A stretch of 64,000 nt of DNA, from positions 7,178,001 to 7,242,000 of the forward strand of contig NC_083524.1 in NCBI RefSeq assembly GCF_032362555.1, written 5' to 3'. This DNA comes from Amyelois transitella (taxonomy: Eukaryota > Arthropoda > Insecta > Lepidoptera > Pyralidae). Made by a program: the position numbers and the translations under genes. Numbering within the stretch: position 1 is the first letter of the stretch; each line of letters begins with the position of its first letter. The notes under the pieces are model-generated. The model did not search any database. It was not told the DNA's origin and saw nothing but the letters and a program-made list of their open reading frames with translations. Shown in pieces: positions 10,245 to 22,100 of this stretch.

Positions 10245-12621
10245 TTAAGGTATCAGTGGATACAACGGAAGTAAATATTAAGAAAAAAAAACAAACGTCA
10301 ATGTCAAATGACAATGACAATTTGGTTTCCAGCGGACGGTAATATAATTGTTGGTACCGGTGCGAAAAAGAAGTTATTTAGTGGTATTTAGTCATAAGTA
10401 TTTGAAAATATTTACAATGAGTAGAAAAAAGGTGAGTCTTTTATTATCTACTTGCGATTGTAACGAAAACATGGAAAATATGTCGAAAATGATGACGATT
10501 TAGTATGATGTAATTTTACATCATTATGCAGTACCATCATTCCTGATGTATGGTAAAATTTTAATTCATAGAAGTTTAGATTTTTAATAAAAATGTTTTG
10601 TTGTTTTAGACGAACTTAGCAAACAAAGATATAGAACACTATCTAGCACAGCTGGAAGATGGTTGGTTGTCAGAAGACGGGCTAGAAGCTGATGAATCTG
10701 ATGATGAAGGTCCATCAAATTCACACTATACTAGAGATGAACTTCTTCATCTATTAGCTGATGAAAATGATAATGAAGATGATCAGCAAGTCAATGAAGA
10801 AGACCCACCTCTTGTTGAAGACCCACAGGAAGAAACAGAAATTCAAAATAGTTCTCCTAGTGGTAATGTTTTAAATTTCGTATTGGATAAAAGGAAACTT
10901 GTCTGGAAGAAGAAGAACATGGAATTTGATAAAGATAATATTTGGTTCTTAGGTAGCTCATCTTTTCCACCTGAAATAGCTCAGCTAGAAACTCCTTACC
11001 AATGCTTTAAGTATTTTTTTAATGAAGATTTCATACAGAAAATTGTAGAAGAAACTAATTTATATGGCATGCAAAAAGATCCTAATAACAAAATAATATA
11101 CACAGGATTAGATATGCAAAAGTTTTTTGGTATATTGCTGTTCATGTCAGTGCAAAAATTTCAAAATACCAGATCATATTGGCATCCTGTTTATGGTTAT
11201 GGCCCAGTTTCTTGCGTTATGCCAGTTAACAAATTTGAAAGAATAAAACTTTCATTGTATTTTCAAAACAATGATCTTCACAAGCCTGTTGGCCATGCTG
11301 ATCATGACCGATTATTCAAGATTCGTCCTGTTATTGAACACCTCAAAACAAGGTTTTCTACACTACCTATGGATCAACGGCTATCTGTGGATGAGCAGAT
11401 GTGCGCAACAAAGGTTGCACATTTTCTTAAGCAGTACCTTCCAAATAAACCACACAAATGGGGTTTTAAATTTTATGTACTCTGTGATTTATCTGGGCTT
11501 GCACACACATTAGGAGCTACAGGGAATGTAGTTGTTCGTTTGCTGAGAAGTGTACCAAGGTATCAAAATTATATAGTTTATTTCGATAATTTTTACACAT
11601 CACTACCTTTAATTTATTTTCTTGCTAAACAAGGAATTCACTGTGTTGGCACTGTCCAGCAAAATAGGATCCCTAACTCAAAATTGCCAGAAAAAAAAGA
11701 GTTCATGAAGAAGGCAGTACCAAGAGGCAGTCACGAAGAAAGAACATCTACATTTGATGGGATTGAGATGGCTTGTGTCACTTGGAAGGATAACAAGATT
11801 GTGACACTGTTATCAACTTATGTTCGAGCAGCACCAGTGTCTACTGTCACTAGGTATGACAAGTCAAAAAAGGAAAAGGTAGAAATTAATTGTCCACAAA
11901 TTGTCCATGAATATAATAAGCACATGGGGGGTGTAGATTTAATGGACAGTTTTTTGGGAAGGTTTCATATTCCATTAAGGTCTAAAAAGTGGTACTTGCG
12001 CATCTTTTTTCATCTACTTGATTTAACAGTGATTAATTCATGGATAATGTACAAAAAAAAATGCAGCAAATAGAAATATACCCAAAAAAGATATACTTTC
12101 AATGGGCAATTTTCGTAATAAATTGGCACATGTTTTGTGTACTTTAGGAGCTGACACAGAGGTGAAAAGAGGTCGTCCCAGTACCAGTTTTCTAGAAAAT
12201 GAGATAGAAGCAAAGAGGAAGAGGGGACCAGCCACTGTTGCTCCACCAAAAGATATAAGAAGGGATGGAATAGATCACTGGCCACAAGTTGGTGGGTCTC
12301 TGCGTTGTAAGTACCCCCAATGTAGGGGGTACTCTACAATAACATGTAGCAAATGTGGGGTGAATCTCTGTTTGAATAAAAATAATAACTGTTTTGAAAA
12401 TTATCACAAAAACTGATTATTTTTAATTATTACATTTTGTACTGTGGTCATTGATACCAATTGCATAATGATGGAAATTTACATCATAAGGTTTTTTTAA
12501 AAAAATAAATACAAAAAATGTCATAGATTATTTTTATTATTTACATATCCCTGGGCTTTAATTACATGCTTATGATTTTTTTCACAAGAATATATTAAAT
12601 CATGCAATGAAGGGATATTAA
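10245..12621 (+). mobile_element. piggyBac element, ends not fully resolved
   Basis: It surrounds the spliced piggyBac gene. TTAA, the piggyBac target site, occurs at 10245-10248 and 12618-12621, and family 3 coding sequence borders both sides. I could not find convincing terminal inverted repeats at these points, so the boundaries are provisional. A TTTACATCAT motif occurs near 10513 and 12480 in subterminal positions. Confidence 0.5.
10417..12416 (+). CDS. piggyBac transposase, two exons, one late frameshift
   Basis: Exon 1 is ATGAGTAGAAAAAAG (10417-10431) followed by GTGAGT. The intron 10432-10609 ends TGTTTTAG and exon 2 starts in frame at 10610, so the natural N-terminus lies upstream of the first Met in exon 2. 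An acidic N-terminus is followed by the DDE domain: Asp in RLSVDEQMC, in YIVYFDNFYTS and in HMGGVDLMDSF. In an A-run near 12052-12060 the frame slips; the Cys-rich C-terminal domain (CKYPQCRGY...CSKCGVNLCLNKNNNCF) continues in another frame to 12416. Spliced length would be about 585 residues, normal for piggyBac. Unless the A-run slips, this copy lacks its C-terminal zinc domain. Confidence 0.85.
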
Positions 12622-13497
12622 ATAAAACAGTGCAATGGGAGCAATGGGAGAGAAAAAAAAATATTCGTATGAGCATATGGAAAGAAAAAAGATTATACAG
12701 AAAACTGCAGTAAAAATAACAAAAAAAAGAAAACTTACAGAATTAATGAACACTTTTCAGGAAAAAAATATCTTCATTAAAAAATACATTACTTTAATTG
12801 GAAACATCAACAACACATGTATAGGCAAAAAATTACTAACTTAGGACCTTCAGAAGCTGTGATTTTATGTGACTAGCGAAAATTACGAATGTAAATCCTA
12901 TGAAGAGATGCAAGCAAGTCATTTTATAAAAAGCCAAATTACATTGCACTGTGGGAATGATATACTGGGAAAACAAATGTCAGTCTTTTTGTTCCATATC
13001 AGACAATATATGTCATCAGCCACCAGCTATTTCGGCTAATTTATTGCCTTTGATTCAGTTAATAAAAACTACAACTCCTCAAGTAAAAGCTATTCATTTT
13101 CAGTCAGATGATCGAAGTCCACAATACCGACAAAAGAAAAACATTTTCCTACTAACATTTCACAACGGAAATGAAATTTGATTTTTGCACGTTGAATTTG
13201 TCTGAATGCGGTTACGAAAAGGGCGTTGCAGACGGCATCGGCGGCTCCGTCAAAAGAACTTTGGACAAGCAAGTTGCTTACGGACGAGACGTTAAAAATG
13301 GCACGGAGGCCTTTGGAATATTGAAGTTAGTTTCAAAATCGATAAAATATTTTTATATACCCGATACAGATATTAATTATATAGCTCAAACTTTAGTGCC
13401 CAATAATTTAAAAGCAATACCTGGAACATTACAAATCCTCCAAATAATATGTCACGCTCATTCATCTCAAATACAACATCGAATTTTGAGTTGCTAG
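12615..13497 (+). pseudogene. family 3 transposase fragment (catalytic half)
   Basis: Picks up at TVQWEQWERKKKYSYEH, aligned with VQWLQWKMSTYTYTK of the protein at 52453. A Lys-rich helix region, the first acidic block (a stop replaces Phe in CD-SENYECK, near 12873), the SDDRSPQYRQKKN block and the GVADGIGGSVKR block follow in order. Several frame changes (about 12840, 13180) and stops disable it. Together with 9845-10222 it looks like one copy split by piggyBac. Confidence 0.75.
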
Positions 13498-13841
13498 ATC
13501 AAGTGTGTGAATGCTTTTCCTTGAAAAATCATAGTAGTCATTTAAATATTGCCACTTCCAATCAACCCCTCAACAAGCTTCCAGAAAATAAAACTTCTAA
13601 CATCAGTATAATTCTGAACATGGAACTTTATCCCCTGAACATTTATTTGAAAAAGACATCGATCTCCCTGACGTTACTCTCAACTTCAACAACGCAGCAC
13701 TATCAACTAATGTGTCAATGACTGATATTAATTCAATTTTGCCAGGTTCAAAAATTAAAGTTACGTTATTTATTATTAACTTAATACCTTTGTCCACTCA
13801 CCCCTTCAATTCCCTAAATTAATATCTTGCATGTATTTTCA
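13498..13841 (+). pseudogene. decayed family 3 C-terminal tail and intron-like stretch
   Basis: Ser/Asn/Leu-rich frames with shifts. A reading LSPEHLFEKDIDLPDVTL near 13626-13675 looks like a former acidic tail. A pyrimidine tract with TTTTCAG ends at 13841, exactly where the next family 3 copy begins, suggesting an intron acceptor. Confidence 0.35.
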
Positions 13842-14218
13842 GACGGCCCAGCCACTCAATATCGCCAAAAACAGAACTTTTACCTGATTTGCACAAAACT
13901 TTTCTCCGAGTACAAGTTCACTAAAGTTACGTGGAACTTTTTGAAGCGGGCCAATGCAACGGCGCAGCAGACTGGATTAGCGGATTTTTAAAACGTTTTG
14001 CTGACCAACTTGTCGCACGTGGAACTGACATCGCTGATGCAAAAAAATTCTTTCTTACTTTGAAAGATGTTAGTAAAGTTACATTACATCTGATAACCAA
14101 TGAAGATATTGAGCAAAGATCAAAACAGATTCCGGAGCATATCCTAACGTTAATTGGTAGCATGAAAGTTCACCAAGTTTTACTGAGGAGGTGGGAATTC
14201 TCAAGCATAGAAATTTGA
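13842..14218 (+). pseudogene. third family 3 copy, C-terminal catalytic part
   Basis: Begins GPATQYRQKQNFYL right after a splice-acceptor-like TTTTCAG. It continues through TWNFLKRA / EAGQCNGAADWISG (the HGKG block of other copies is altered) and IPEHILTLIGSMKVHQV. Frame shifts near 13940 and loss of the Gly-rich block show decay. It is a different copy from 12615-13497 because the same region is repeated. Confidence 0.7.
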
Positions 14219-14574
14219 GTTGATTTTGTCAGCGTGGCTTCTGAAGAGCAGAAACTCATGATGAATCCCAAGCATGTTTCAGTCCAAAATACAGTAGAAA
14301 AGTTATCTCTATGATATTAGCAACCTTATCCAAAAGCGAAAAAAAGGGTTTTACAGCATTGTTTATGTTTACAGTTCAGATTCCGAAGGTCATGTTCAAC
14401 GCTAAGTTGACAAAAGAACCCAGCACAGGCATTGACGTGACGATGCTTTGATTGAGAAGGAAAATATTCACGTGAATAAAATAAAACAAGGTGTTTGTAT
14501 CTTGGTTAAAATGTCCAGCTCTTAACATGACTACATTTATTTGGGCAAGGCCTTATCAGAAGTAGAAGATGATG
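14219..14574 (+). other. unassigned stretch after family 3 copy
   Basis: Short broken frames (KQGVCILVKMSSS, LGKALSEVEDDGEVKILG) look like the Val/Lys/Glu-rich tail domain seen at the end of several transposases, but no intact gene is present. Confidence 0.35.
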
Positions 14575-14631
14575 GTGAGGTTAAAATCTTAGGCCTTTGT
14601 TATATGCAAAGGCCTAAGATATTAACCTCAC
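14575..14631. repeat. 25-bp inverted repeat with 7-nt loop
   Basis: The left arm 14575-14599 (GTGAGGTTAAAATCTTAGGC...) and right arm 14607-14631 are reverse complements with one mismatch in 25; the loop is TTATATG. It lies between a family 3 remnant and a piggyBac remnant. Confidence 0.9.
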
Positions 14632-14639
14632 TTTAAGAG

Positions 14640-15315
14640 CTACGTAGCTCATATGAAGAAAGAGTGAAGACATATCAAAATGTGGATATGAGTGTTGTTG
14701 CTTGGAAGGACAACAAAGTTGTCACATTACTTTTGTCTTATGTTGGAACTTTGCCTTTGAATAATGTATCTAGATATGACAAAAAAGAAGGAAAAAATAG
14801 AGATCCCATGCCCTAAAATTATAAATGAATTCAATGGCCTCATGGAGTCGATTTGATGGATAGTTTTCTAAGGAGATACAGAATTAGGTTCAAATCAAGA
14901 AAATGGTATATTCTTATATTTTTTAAACTTTTAGACCTGGTAGTCATAAATGCCTGGATACTATATAAAAAGAAATATGCCCAAGAAAGACGTCCCCAAT
15001 ATAGGTGTCTTTAGAAATGAATTGGCTTTTACTCTCTGTCACATAGGAGAAGCACAAGAAAATAAAACGGGTCGTCCAAGCTCTAGTTACCTTGAGCAGG
15101 AAATAAAAGCAAAAAAGAAAAGAAGTGCTGTTACAGTTGCCCCACCAAAGGAAGTTAGAAGAGATGGACTGGGTCATTGGCCTATGGTTGGGGTATCCCT
15201 GCGGTGTACTTACCCAAACTGTTTAGGATATTCAACTATATATTGTTCAAAATGCATAGTAAACCTATGTCTGAATAAAAATAATATTTTTTTCAATAAT
15301 TACCATAATGAGTAA
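14640..15315 (+). pseudogene. piggyBac transposase C-terminal half, same subfamily as 10417
   Basis: Pieces in shifting frames match the end of the gene at 10417: VAWKDNKVVTLL, VSRYDKK, a GVDLMDSFLRRY-like block near 14845-14880, LLDLVVINAWILYKKK, then an open frame 14950-15315 with GRPSSSYLEQEIKAKKKR and the CRD (CTYPNCLGYSTIYCSKCIVNLCLNK). One CRD Cys is changed (NIFF in place of NNCF). It starts inside the catalytic domain, so it is non-functional. Confidence 0.85.
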
Positions 15316-15734
15316 AATATTTTTTGCAAGTGCTCATTTGTTCCTGGAAACAGTAGGTATGTGTTGCACTCTCACACTAACAAACATGTATTTACCGCTC
15401 GTCTACACCTCTTTCCTACGCCCTAGTCGCCGACGCGGTATTACAGCGGGAGGCCGCGCTGCCCCACTCCGGACGGTCGGTAAGTACCAAAACATTTTTT
15501 TACGAGGTTTTTAAATTTGTTTCATTTCTAAGTAAATGATAAATGTACTGGATGTTTTTCCTTTGTCGTATCATGCATTCGTTGTAAAACGTATTGTGAT
15601 GTCCTTGAGATAGATTTTTTTTTCAAATTATTTTTCCATACCGGCCAGTGGGTCACAGTGAATCTTTTTGCATTGAGTCACAATGAACTGATCCATTGTA
15701 ACTCGTCAAGCTAAGATTTATTTGTAGGGGAGCG
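15316..15734. other. unassigned stretch
   Basis: Contains a GC-richer part (15410-15480) followed by GGTAAGTACC, resembling a first exon with donor site, but no protein is recognised. A short TCACA/GTGAATC repeat lies near 15650-15690. Confidence 0.35.
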
Positions 15735-15770
15735 TGGGGCTTGTTATAACAGGGGTAAGTAGTAACAGGC
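15735..15770 (+). repeat. left terminal repeat of a pogo/Tigger-like element
   Basis: TGGGGCTTGTTATAACA followed by GGGGTAAGTAGTAACA. The reverse complement of 28182-28221 reads TGGGGCAAGTTGTAACA...GGGGCAAGAAGTAACG, so the two blocks are matching inverted ends about 12.5 kb apart, with hAT, pogo and viral sequence between. Confidence 0.5.
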
Positions 15771-15871
15771 TCTTTTCACTTGGATCTTACACGCTATTAA
15801 AGTGTTTCTTTGACTCCATTTACCTATAAACCGCGCTGCATAATGTTACCATAGCCAGTGACACTCTCTCT

Positions 15872-16803
15872 GTTCTCAAAGTTTGCGATACTCGCTGGCT
15901 ATCTATAGAACCGTCTGTTGTCAGAATTTTGTCACAGTGGGAAGATTTGAACCTACATTTGAAGGAGAGAACATCGATCCTGTTAAATTATTATCATCTT
16001 TAATGTATCTTCTCCGATCAGTCTGTAATAGAATATTAATTCTAAACTCTGCAACAACTGAAAAAGATTATCTAAATATGAAATTTGAGAACTACCTGAC
16101 TCCAGTACCGCACTTGGGTTACTTGTTTGAGTCCTACGTTGCTAAAGCCAATTTACCACCCCAGACAGTCATAGCAGTTAGAAAAATTGCGTTGATTTCA
16201 CAGTGCATTTAGCAAACGAAATACAAAACCGTTTGCCAAGTAATTACATCGCTCTGCAAAAAATGACACAGTTATCGGTAGAAAATACTTTATCTTGCCG
16301 TCGAATTTGGTTACGAGCCTGAGAAAATAGAAAACATTTTAAAACAATGGCATCAAATAAATTTTGTAAAATGGGATGTGACTACAGACACTGTGAAGTT
16401 TTGGGCCAGTGTATTGAAATATAAAGATGCAGCTGGTTATAATACGTACAAAGATCTAGCAGATTTTGCCATCACGGTGATGTCGTTACCGCATTCGAAC
16501 GCAGAAGTTGAACGCATGTTTAGCCAAATGAATATAGTTAAGAATAAGCTAAGGAATAGACTGGCATCAACAACTTTGAACTCAATTCTTCTTATTAGGA
16601 ATCAATTGAGAATTTCAAAACGTAACTGTCATAATTACGTTTTAACAGACGATGTCCTAAGTAAAATTAATAAAACGATTAAGACAGTATATTCTAGTGG
16701 AACAGTCCACCAACCATCAACTTCTACTGCTGAATCATCGTCTTTAGACGTTGAAGCCGACGACGAAGATCTAAACGATGAAATTTTTGTTAATTTTTGT
16801 TAA
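15872..16803 (+). pseudogene. hAT transposase, C-terminal half
   Basis: The first frame starts VLKVCDTRWLSIEPSVVRILSQW, the segment that follows the catalytic core in many hAT proteins. Several shifts follow. The last 141-codon frame (16378-16803) has FWASVLKYKD, LADFAITVMSLPHSNAEVERMFS, MNIVKNKLRNRL and a run of Leu: the hAT C-terminal dimerisation domain, with the conserved SNAEVERMFS core. An acidic tail closes it. The BED finger and first catalytic residues are absent. Confidence 0.8.
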
Positions 16804-17283
16804 TGTTTGTTAATTTTTGATAATTTTTGTTAATTTTTAATAGTTTTTGATAATTTTTATTAATTTCCTTTAATTTTTAATAAAAAGTGTTTGATAATAT
16901 AAATATGCTTTTATTTACAATTAATATTTTACTTTATTTAAGTTTTTAATTTTAGCGACTTCTAGCGATTATTTTTAGCACAGTTTTTTTCATATCTGGC
17001 GACATTTCTACACAAGTCTGGAGACTTATTTTTTTCTTAAACGGCAACACTGGCCAGTGTCCCGCCGGCCGGCGCAGTGAGCGGTAGTGAGCACGGGCTC
17101 CATTTCTGCCAGGTAATGTAATTTTGAACTGTCGTAAATTTTCGGTTTGCATTTTTAATATCATATAATTTCAAATGTTCTATATCTTATTTACATTCAA
17201 ATTTATCTATCTCTGATAATGTGTAACAGTTTATGATTGCTAAATTGTTGAAATAGTTAACTTGATAAATGTTAAAAATCATA
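16804..17283. other. AT-rich simple repeat then unassigned sequence
   Basis: 16800-16885 is built from repeats of TTTTTGTTAAT/TTTTTGATAAT. The rest (to 17283) has a GC-rich patch near 17060-17110 and no recognisable gene. Confidence 0.5.
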
Positions 17284-17337
17284 TCATGGGGTGAGTTGTA
17301 ACAAAATTGCGGGGCTTGTTGTAACATGTTACAACAT
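17284..17337 (+). repeat. pogo/Tigger end-like sequence
   Basis: GGGGTGAGTTGTAACA and GGGGCTTGTTGTAACATG resemble the ends at 15735 and 28221. It abuts the pogo DDE fragment directly, implying an internal deletion or rearrangement that removed the helix-turn-helix part. Confidence 0.45.
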
Positions 17338-18116
17338 GTTCTTGGCATCAAAATAAAATGGCTGGTACTGACTGGTTCCAAAGTTTTATGCGCAGAAATT
17401 CACATTTATCTCTAAGGACACCAGAAGCGACTTCTTTAAGTCGAGCGACGACTTGTAATAAGACTAACGTTTATGCATTCTTTGAAATATATCAACGACT
17501 GCTCCAAAAATATGAGTTTAATGCTTCTCCAATATGGAACATAGATGAAACAGGGGTAACAACGGTTCAAAAACCTAAGAAAATAGTAGCTGCTCGTGGC
17601 CAAAAGCAAATTGGAGCTATCACATCGGCTGAGAGGGGAACTCTTTTTACACTTGCTTGTGCCTCAAACGCTGCGGGTAATTTTATCCCACCAATGTTCA
17701 TTTTTCCCAGGCTGAAATATTCTGAAATGTTTATTCGTGGTGGACCTCCAGATTGCATTGGTGCTGGTAATTTCTCCTGATGGATGACCGAAAAAGAATT
17801 TTCAATTTTTATGGAACATTTTATAAATCATGCAAAACCCACTAAGGAAGAACCAGTTCTGTTGCTCTTGATAACCATAGCTCACACGTGAATATTGCAG
17901 TGGTTGAAAAAAACTTTACAAAAAGAATATGAGGAAAAGATGAGGAAAAAACAGAAAAAAGATGACAAAATTAAAGGAAAAGGGAAAGGAAAGGGAAAGG
18001 GCAAAGCCAAAGGTAAACCAACAAATAATAAAACCGGAGTGGGCAGAGCTAAAAAAAAGATTTTATGTTCAGATTCAGAATCTGACGCAGAAGAGTGGTA
18101 TTGTGTGTGTATTTGA
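17338..18116 (+). pseudogene. pogo/Tigger transposase, catalytic part
   Basis: Reads SWHQNKMAGTDWFQSFM, then LRTPEATSLSRAT, the first catalytic Asp in WNIDETGVTTVQ, and GGPPDCIGAGNFS before a TGA (17778-17780). The same frame goes on with MTEKEFSIFMEHF; the second Asp region is broken (LLLLITIAH, near 17860) and the sequence jumps to a Lys-rich C-terminal tail of KGKGKGKG type ending at 18114-18116. The N-terminal psq/CENP-B DNA-binding part is absent here but a matching piece occurs at 28403-28800. Confidence 0.8.
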
Positions 18117-18195
18117 GTTGATATTTGATCAGAATTACATAATGCTTACTTTAGAAAGATGTCAATTTTGTTAAAAATATATAAATAATAAACAA

Positions 18196-21100
18196 GAAGA
18201 TCTTGTTCTTGTTGTTTACGGATCATTTAGACATTGGGGGCATCCGTTTCTTGACTATCTACAAGGACTCAAAAAGTTACATGAACAAACAACTTTAAAG
18301 AAAACTATTGATCGAAGATATGCGCAGGCATTAGCAAGTGACTTAGCACATATTGTGTTGAAGAATCAATTCGACAAAAAGAAGATTTGGGCAGTTGAAA
18401 CCAATCTATTGCGAAAAGATCACCCTCTATATGACTCAATTACTCAAAATACATGGCCTACTCCATTTCAGATCAGAGACTTTGGGGATCAATGGCATAC
18501 TCTTCCTTTGAAAAAGTGTTTTGAGATCCCCGATGTGATCGATCCTAGTTTAATCTATGCTGATAAAAGCCATTCAATCACTTAATCAGCAATTCTAGAG
18601 CATGTAAGAAAATATCCGAATATTCCGATCCCGTCAAAGAAGGTACTAGAGACTTTTATCAACAGTCCCGCAACAGAATGGAAAACCTTTTTGAAAGAGG
18701 TCAATGATCATGGTTTAGACCCGGAATATCTTGTTATCGGATTACGGGGGAAGGAGCGAAAAATTAAAAGAATAGGTAGATTTTTTGCTCTTATGTCCTG
18801 GAAATTAAGAGATTATTTCGTAATAACAATATTTGATTAAAGTGCATTTTGTGCCATTGTTTCCGGGATTGACTATGGCAGATGACCTTAATACTGTATT
18901 AAAGAAGATGTTAGATACTTCGAATGGTCAAGGATTAGATGGATATGAATATATAACAATTGCTAATCATATTAATTATGAAAAGTGGAACAATCATCAA
19001 AGAGATGAAGCGAACAATCCTGTTTTCACAGTCATGGGACAATTTTTAGGGTATCCTAATTTGATCTCTCGAACCCATGAATTCTTCCAATCGAGTTTAA
19101 TTTATTACAACAATAGACCTGATCTAATGACAGTTATAGAAGATCGTTTAGAAAACAAAGACCCTATGAAGAGGGTTTGCTGGAATGGTCAAGCAGGAGG
19201 ACTAGAGGGGCTGAGACAAAAAGGATGAAGTATCGTTTATTATAAACATTAAAAGAGAAGGTAAAGTTGAAAATACGAGACTTAGTATCTTGGCGCAAGG
19301 AGATAATCAAGTTGTCTGTACTCAATATAAACTGCAGAAGATACGATCAAGCAATGAACTAGATGAATGTATCCGAAGAATTATATCAAACAACAATAAA
19401 ATAATGAGTAACATAGAAAAAGGAACTAATCGACTCGGATTGTTAATTAATCAAGATGAAACCATGAAGTCAGCGGATTATTTGAATTATGGGAAGGTTC
19501 CGATTTTTCGTGGGAAAGTAAAAGGGATGGAATCAAAAAGATGGTCCCGAGTAGCATGTATGTCTAACGATCAATTACCTACAATAAGTAATATAATCTC
19601 TACGGTATCTTCTAACGCATTATCTGTAGGGCACTTTTCAGAATCTCCTTTGGATTCAATTATCCATTATAATTTTCTAGGAAATTTAGTTTTAGAAGTC
19701 TTAGATCTTCATAACCCAGCAATTAAAGCAGCTCCGACAATTCACTTGACCCAACTTGAACAACAAAACTTTCTCAATCGAAAATATAGAATTTTAGTAT
19801 TATATTTAGATCCCTCTTTGGGCGGCATCTGCGGAATGTCACTAACTCGTTTTTTAATCAGAGCATTTCCTGATCCTGTAACTGAAAGTTTATCATTTTG
19901 GCAAGGGATTTATCCGTATGTATCTTACGATATTCAGCAATTAATCACAGTGATAGGAAACCCTTCTATTAACACGTATCAGAGAGGTGCATTTGTAAAA
20001 TTGTTAGAAAACCCATTATCCTTAAACCTCAAAAATGGAATCAATCCAGTGCAATTAATTAAAGAAGAGATCAAAAAACATTTAATTCGAAAGTGTGACA
20101 AGCTAGAAAACCATATCATAAAGCATGCAGTTCAACATTCTCGAGATGAAGAAGAACCTTTTGCTTTGCTTTCTTAGAAAGTATTAAACCTAGATTCCCT
20201 CGGTTTTTAAGCGAGTATAAGTCAGCAACTTATTTAAATTTGACAGAAAGTTTAGTGGGCCTGTTCCAAAATTCGAAAACAATTCGTACCCTCTTTTCTC
20301 GACATCAAAAAAAATCTATAGATTCAATCATTATCAAATCTGAATTGGACAGTATTAGAGGACTAATTAAGATGGTCAACGCAGCCAAAGATTCTAAACC
20401 TCGATTGTGGGAATGTTCTAGTTTCAAAGCCGATTTACTCAGATCAATGTCTTGGGGAGGAGATTTAGTTGGGGCTACAATACCTCATCCATTTGAAATG
20501 ATTAAAGATGTTGAACTGGCAACAATGTGTAACGCACACGGACAACGTGTATTTCCATATAATTGTTCCTTGTCCGTTCTAATCCCAAAGGGAATCCCGT
20601 CCTATAATCCTAAGGAAGGACCTTACAAGGCATATTTAGGGTCAAAAACATGTGAAAGTACTTCTCTTCTAAAACCGTGGGAATATGAGACAAAAATACC
20701 ATTAATTAGAAGAGCATCTGATTTAAGAAAGGCTTTCCATTGGTTTGTAGAACCTGAGTCAAACTTGGGAAAGTCAATAATCAATAATTTAGAAGCCCTA
20801 ACTGGTATCAAATGGGAAGATGCAGGATTAAGGGCTTTAAGATCTGGCTCTGCTCTACATCGTTTTAGCTGCTCTCGACAGAGCCAAGGAGGTTATATTG
20901 CCCAATCACCTCTCTAGGGAACATGGATGATTACAACAACTGATACTATGGGTGAACTGGGTGAAAGAAACTTTGACTTCCTATTTCAGGCTTTACTATT
21001 GTACGGTCAAATGACTGCTGCAGAAGTAGCTCCCAGATCAAATGATTCACAATTTTTCCATTTCCATGTAAAATGCAAATCATGTATTAGAGAGATTGAA

Positions 21101-21377
21101 CCAATACTAATAGACTCAGATATACCTTATTATCACAAACCAGTTTTTGAAATATTGAACTCTTGGAAACCTGACGATTCTGATTGGATTGAAAAAAGAC
21201 CCACATTTACAGTACCTTTGGGTGACATAGAAGAAAAATCTTTTCACATAGGGAAATCTCAAGGATTTGCATTTGGGGAGATTTTATTTAAAGCTAAAGG
21301 TGGGAGAGAAGACAGTCAATTGTTCCCATTGGTCCTGCGAGACAAAGTGGATCCCCGATATTATTTGCTGGGAATTA
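18196..21377 (+). pseudogene. endogenous rhabdovirus-like L (RNA polymerase) gene, left part
   Basis: A decayed DNA copy of the large protein of a negative-strand RNA virus. It starts within the N-terminal polymerase region (motif RHWGHP, 18229-18246), so the 5' end of the gene is missing. Conserved landmarks in order: the Arg/Lys-rich GRFF-LMSW block, ADDLN, KWNNHQR (motif A side), the GQ-GG-EGLRQKG motif B, and QGDNQ (19296-19310), the Mononegavirales active site. The capping domain has the GxxT (about 20639) and HR (20858-20863) motifs. Breaks: in-frame stops at 18583 and 20915; frameshifts near 18830, 19222 and 20165. At 21377 it is cut by a mariner. Motifs are most like Rhabdoviridae; the host is presumably an insect. 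Confidence 0.9.
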
Positions 21378-21556
21378 CGAGGGGCGTTCAATGTATTCTC
21401 GGTATTGAGGTGATATACTAATGTTAAGGGTAATTAAATTATCTCACTAAGTAATAATACTCTTTGAGGGTATACATAAAAAAAATTATTTAATTGTCAC
21501 CGTTAGTATTCAAGATATCCAATCCGGGGTATGTTGGCCCAAAGGGCAGAATGTCC

Positions 21557-21870
21557 AAGGGGTCATAATGCCCAGACGTTAAAAAGTCTATAGCTCAATA
21601 CGTCCAAGGGCCATAATGTCCAAGGAGCCATAATGTCCATACGTCAAAAAGTCTATAAGTCAATATGTCCAAGGGTCAGAGGGTCCAAGTAGCCATAATG
21701 TCCATATGATATAAAGACTTTTGGTCAATACGTACAAGAGTCAGAATGTTCAAGGAGTCATAATGTCCAGATGATATGAAGACCATTTGTTAATATGCAA
21801 AAATGTCAAAATGCCCAAGGAGTCATAATGTCCAGATGATATAAAGACCATTATAGTGAATGTGTACAAG
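21557..21870 (+). repeat. left subterminal repeats of the MULE
   Basis: Imperfect tandem units of roughly 20-35 bp containing AATGTCCA and CAAG(G/A)AG(C/T)CATAATG. The reverse complement of the unit core recurs at 24470-24773. Confidence 0.75.
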
Positions 21871-21889
21871 TCTCTAAGTCACAATTTTC

Positions 21890-22100
21890 ATCAGTAGTGC
21901 ATTTCTTAGTAGTATAGTACCTAACGGCTTCGGAACCCTACTGGTGTAGTAAATAAAGCGAGTCGTTGTATGGAGACCCCGCATTGATTCCTCATTTTTG
22001 GTGTATCCAGATTGGTGTATCAGTGTGCTAAAATTTGTAATTTTTGTTAATATAACCGTTTTCTTTCAATTCCCGTGCGAAGCCGGGACGGGCTGCTAGT
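21890..22100 (+). mobile_element. Helitron-like 3' end inside the MULE
   Basis: The segment ends with CCCGTGCGAAGCCGGGACGG GC TGCTAG followed by T. A CCCGT/ACGGG stem (22072-22076, 22088-22092) precedes a terminal CTAG (22096-22099), the hairpin plus CTRR signature of Helitrons, and the string is typical of lepidopteran non-autonomous Helitrons. The 5' limit is not resolved. Confidence 0.5.

Noticed and set aside
21378-21421. Viral L coding sequence continuing to the stop at 21421
   Set aside because: These bases match the inverted repeat at the right end of the mariner, so the last residues of that frame are mariner-derived.
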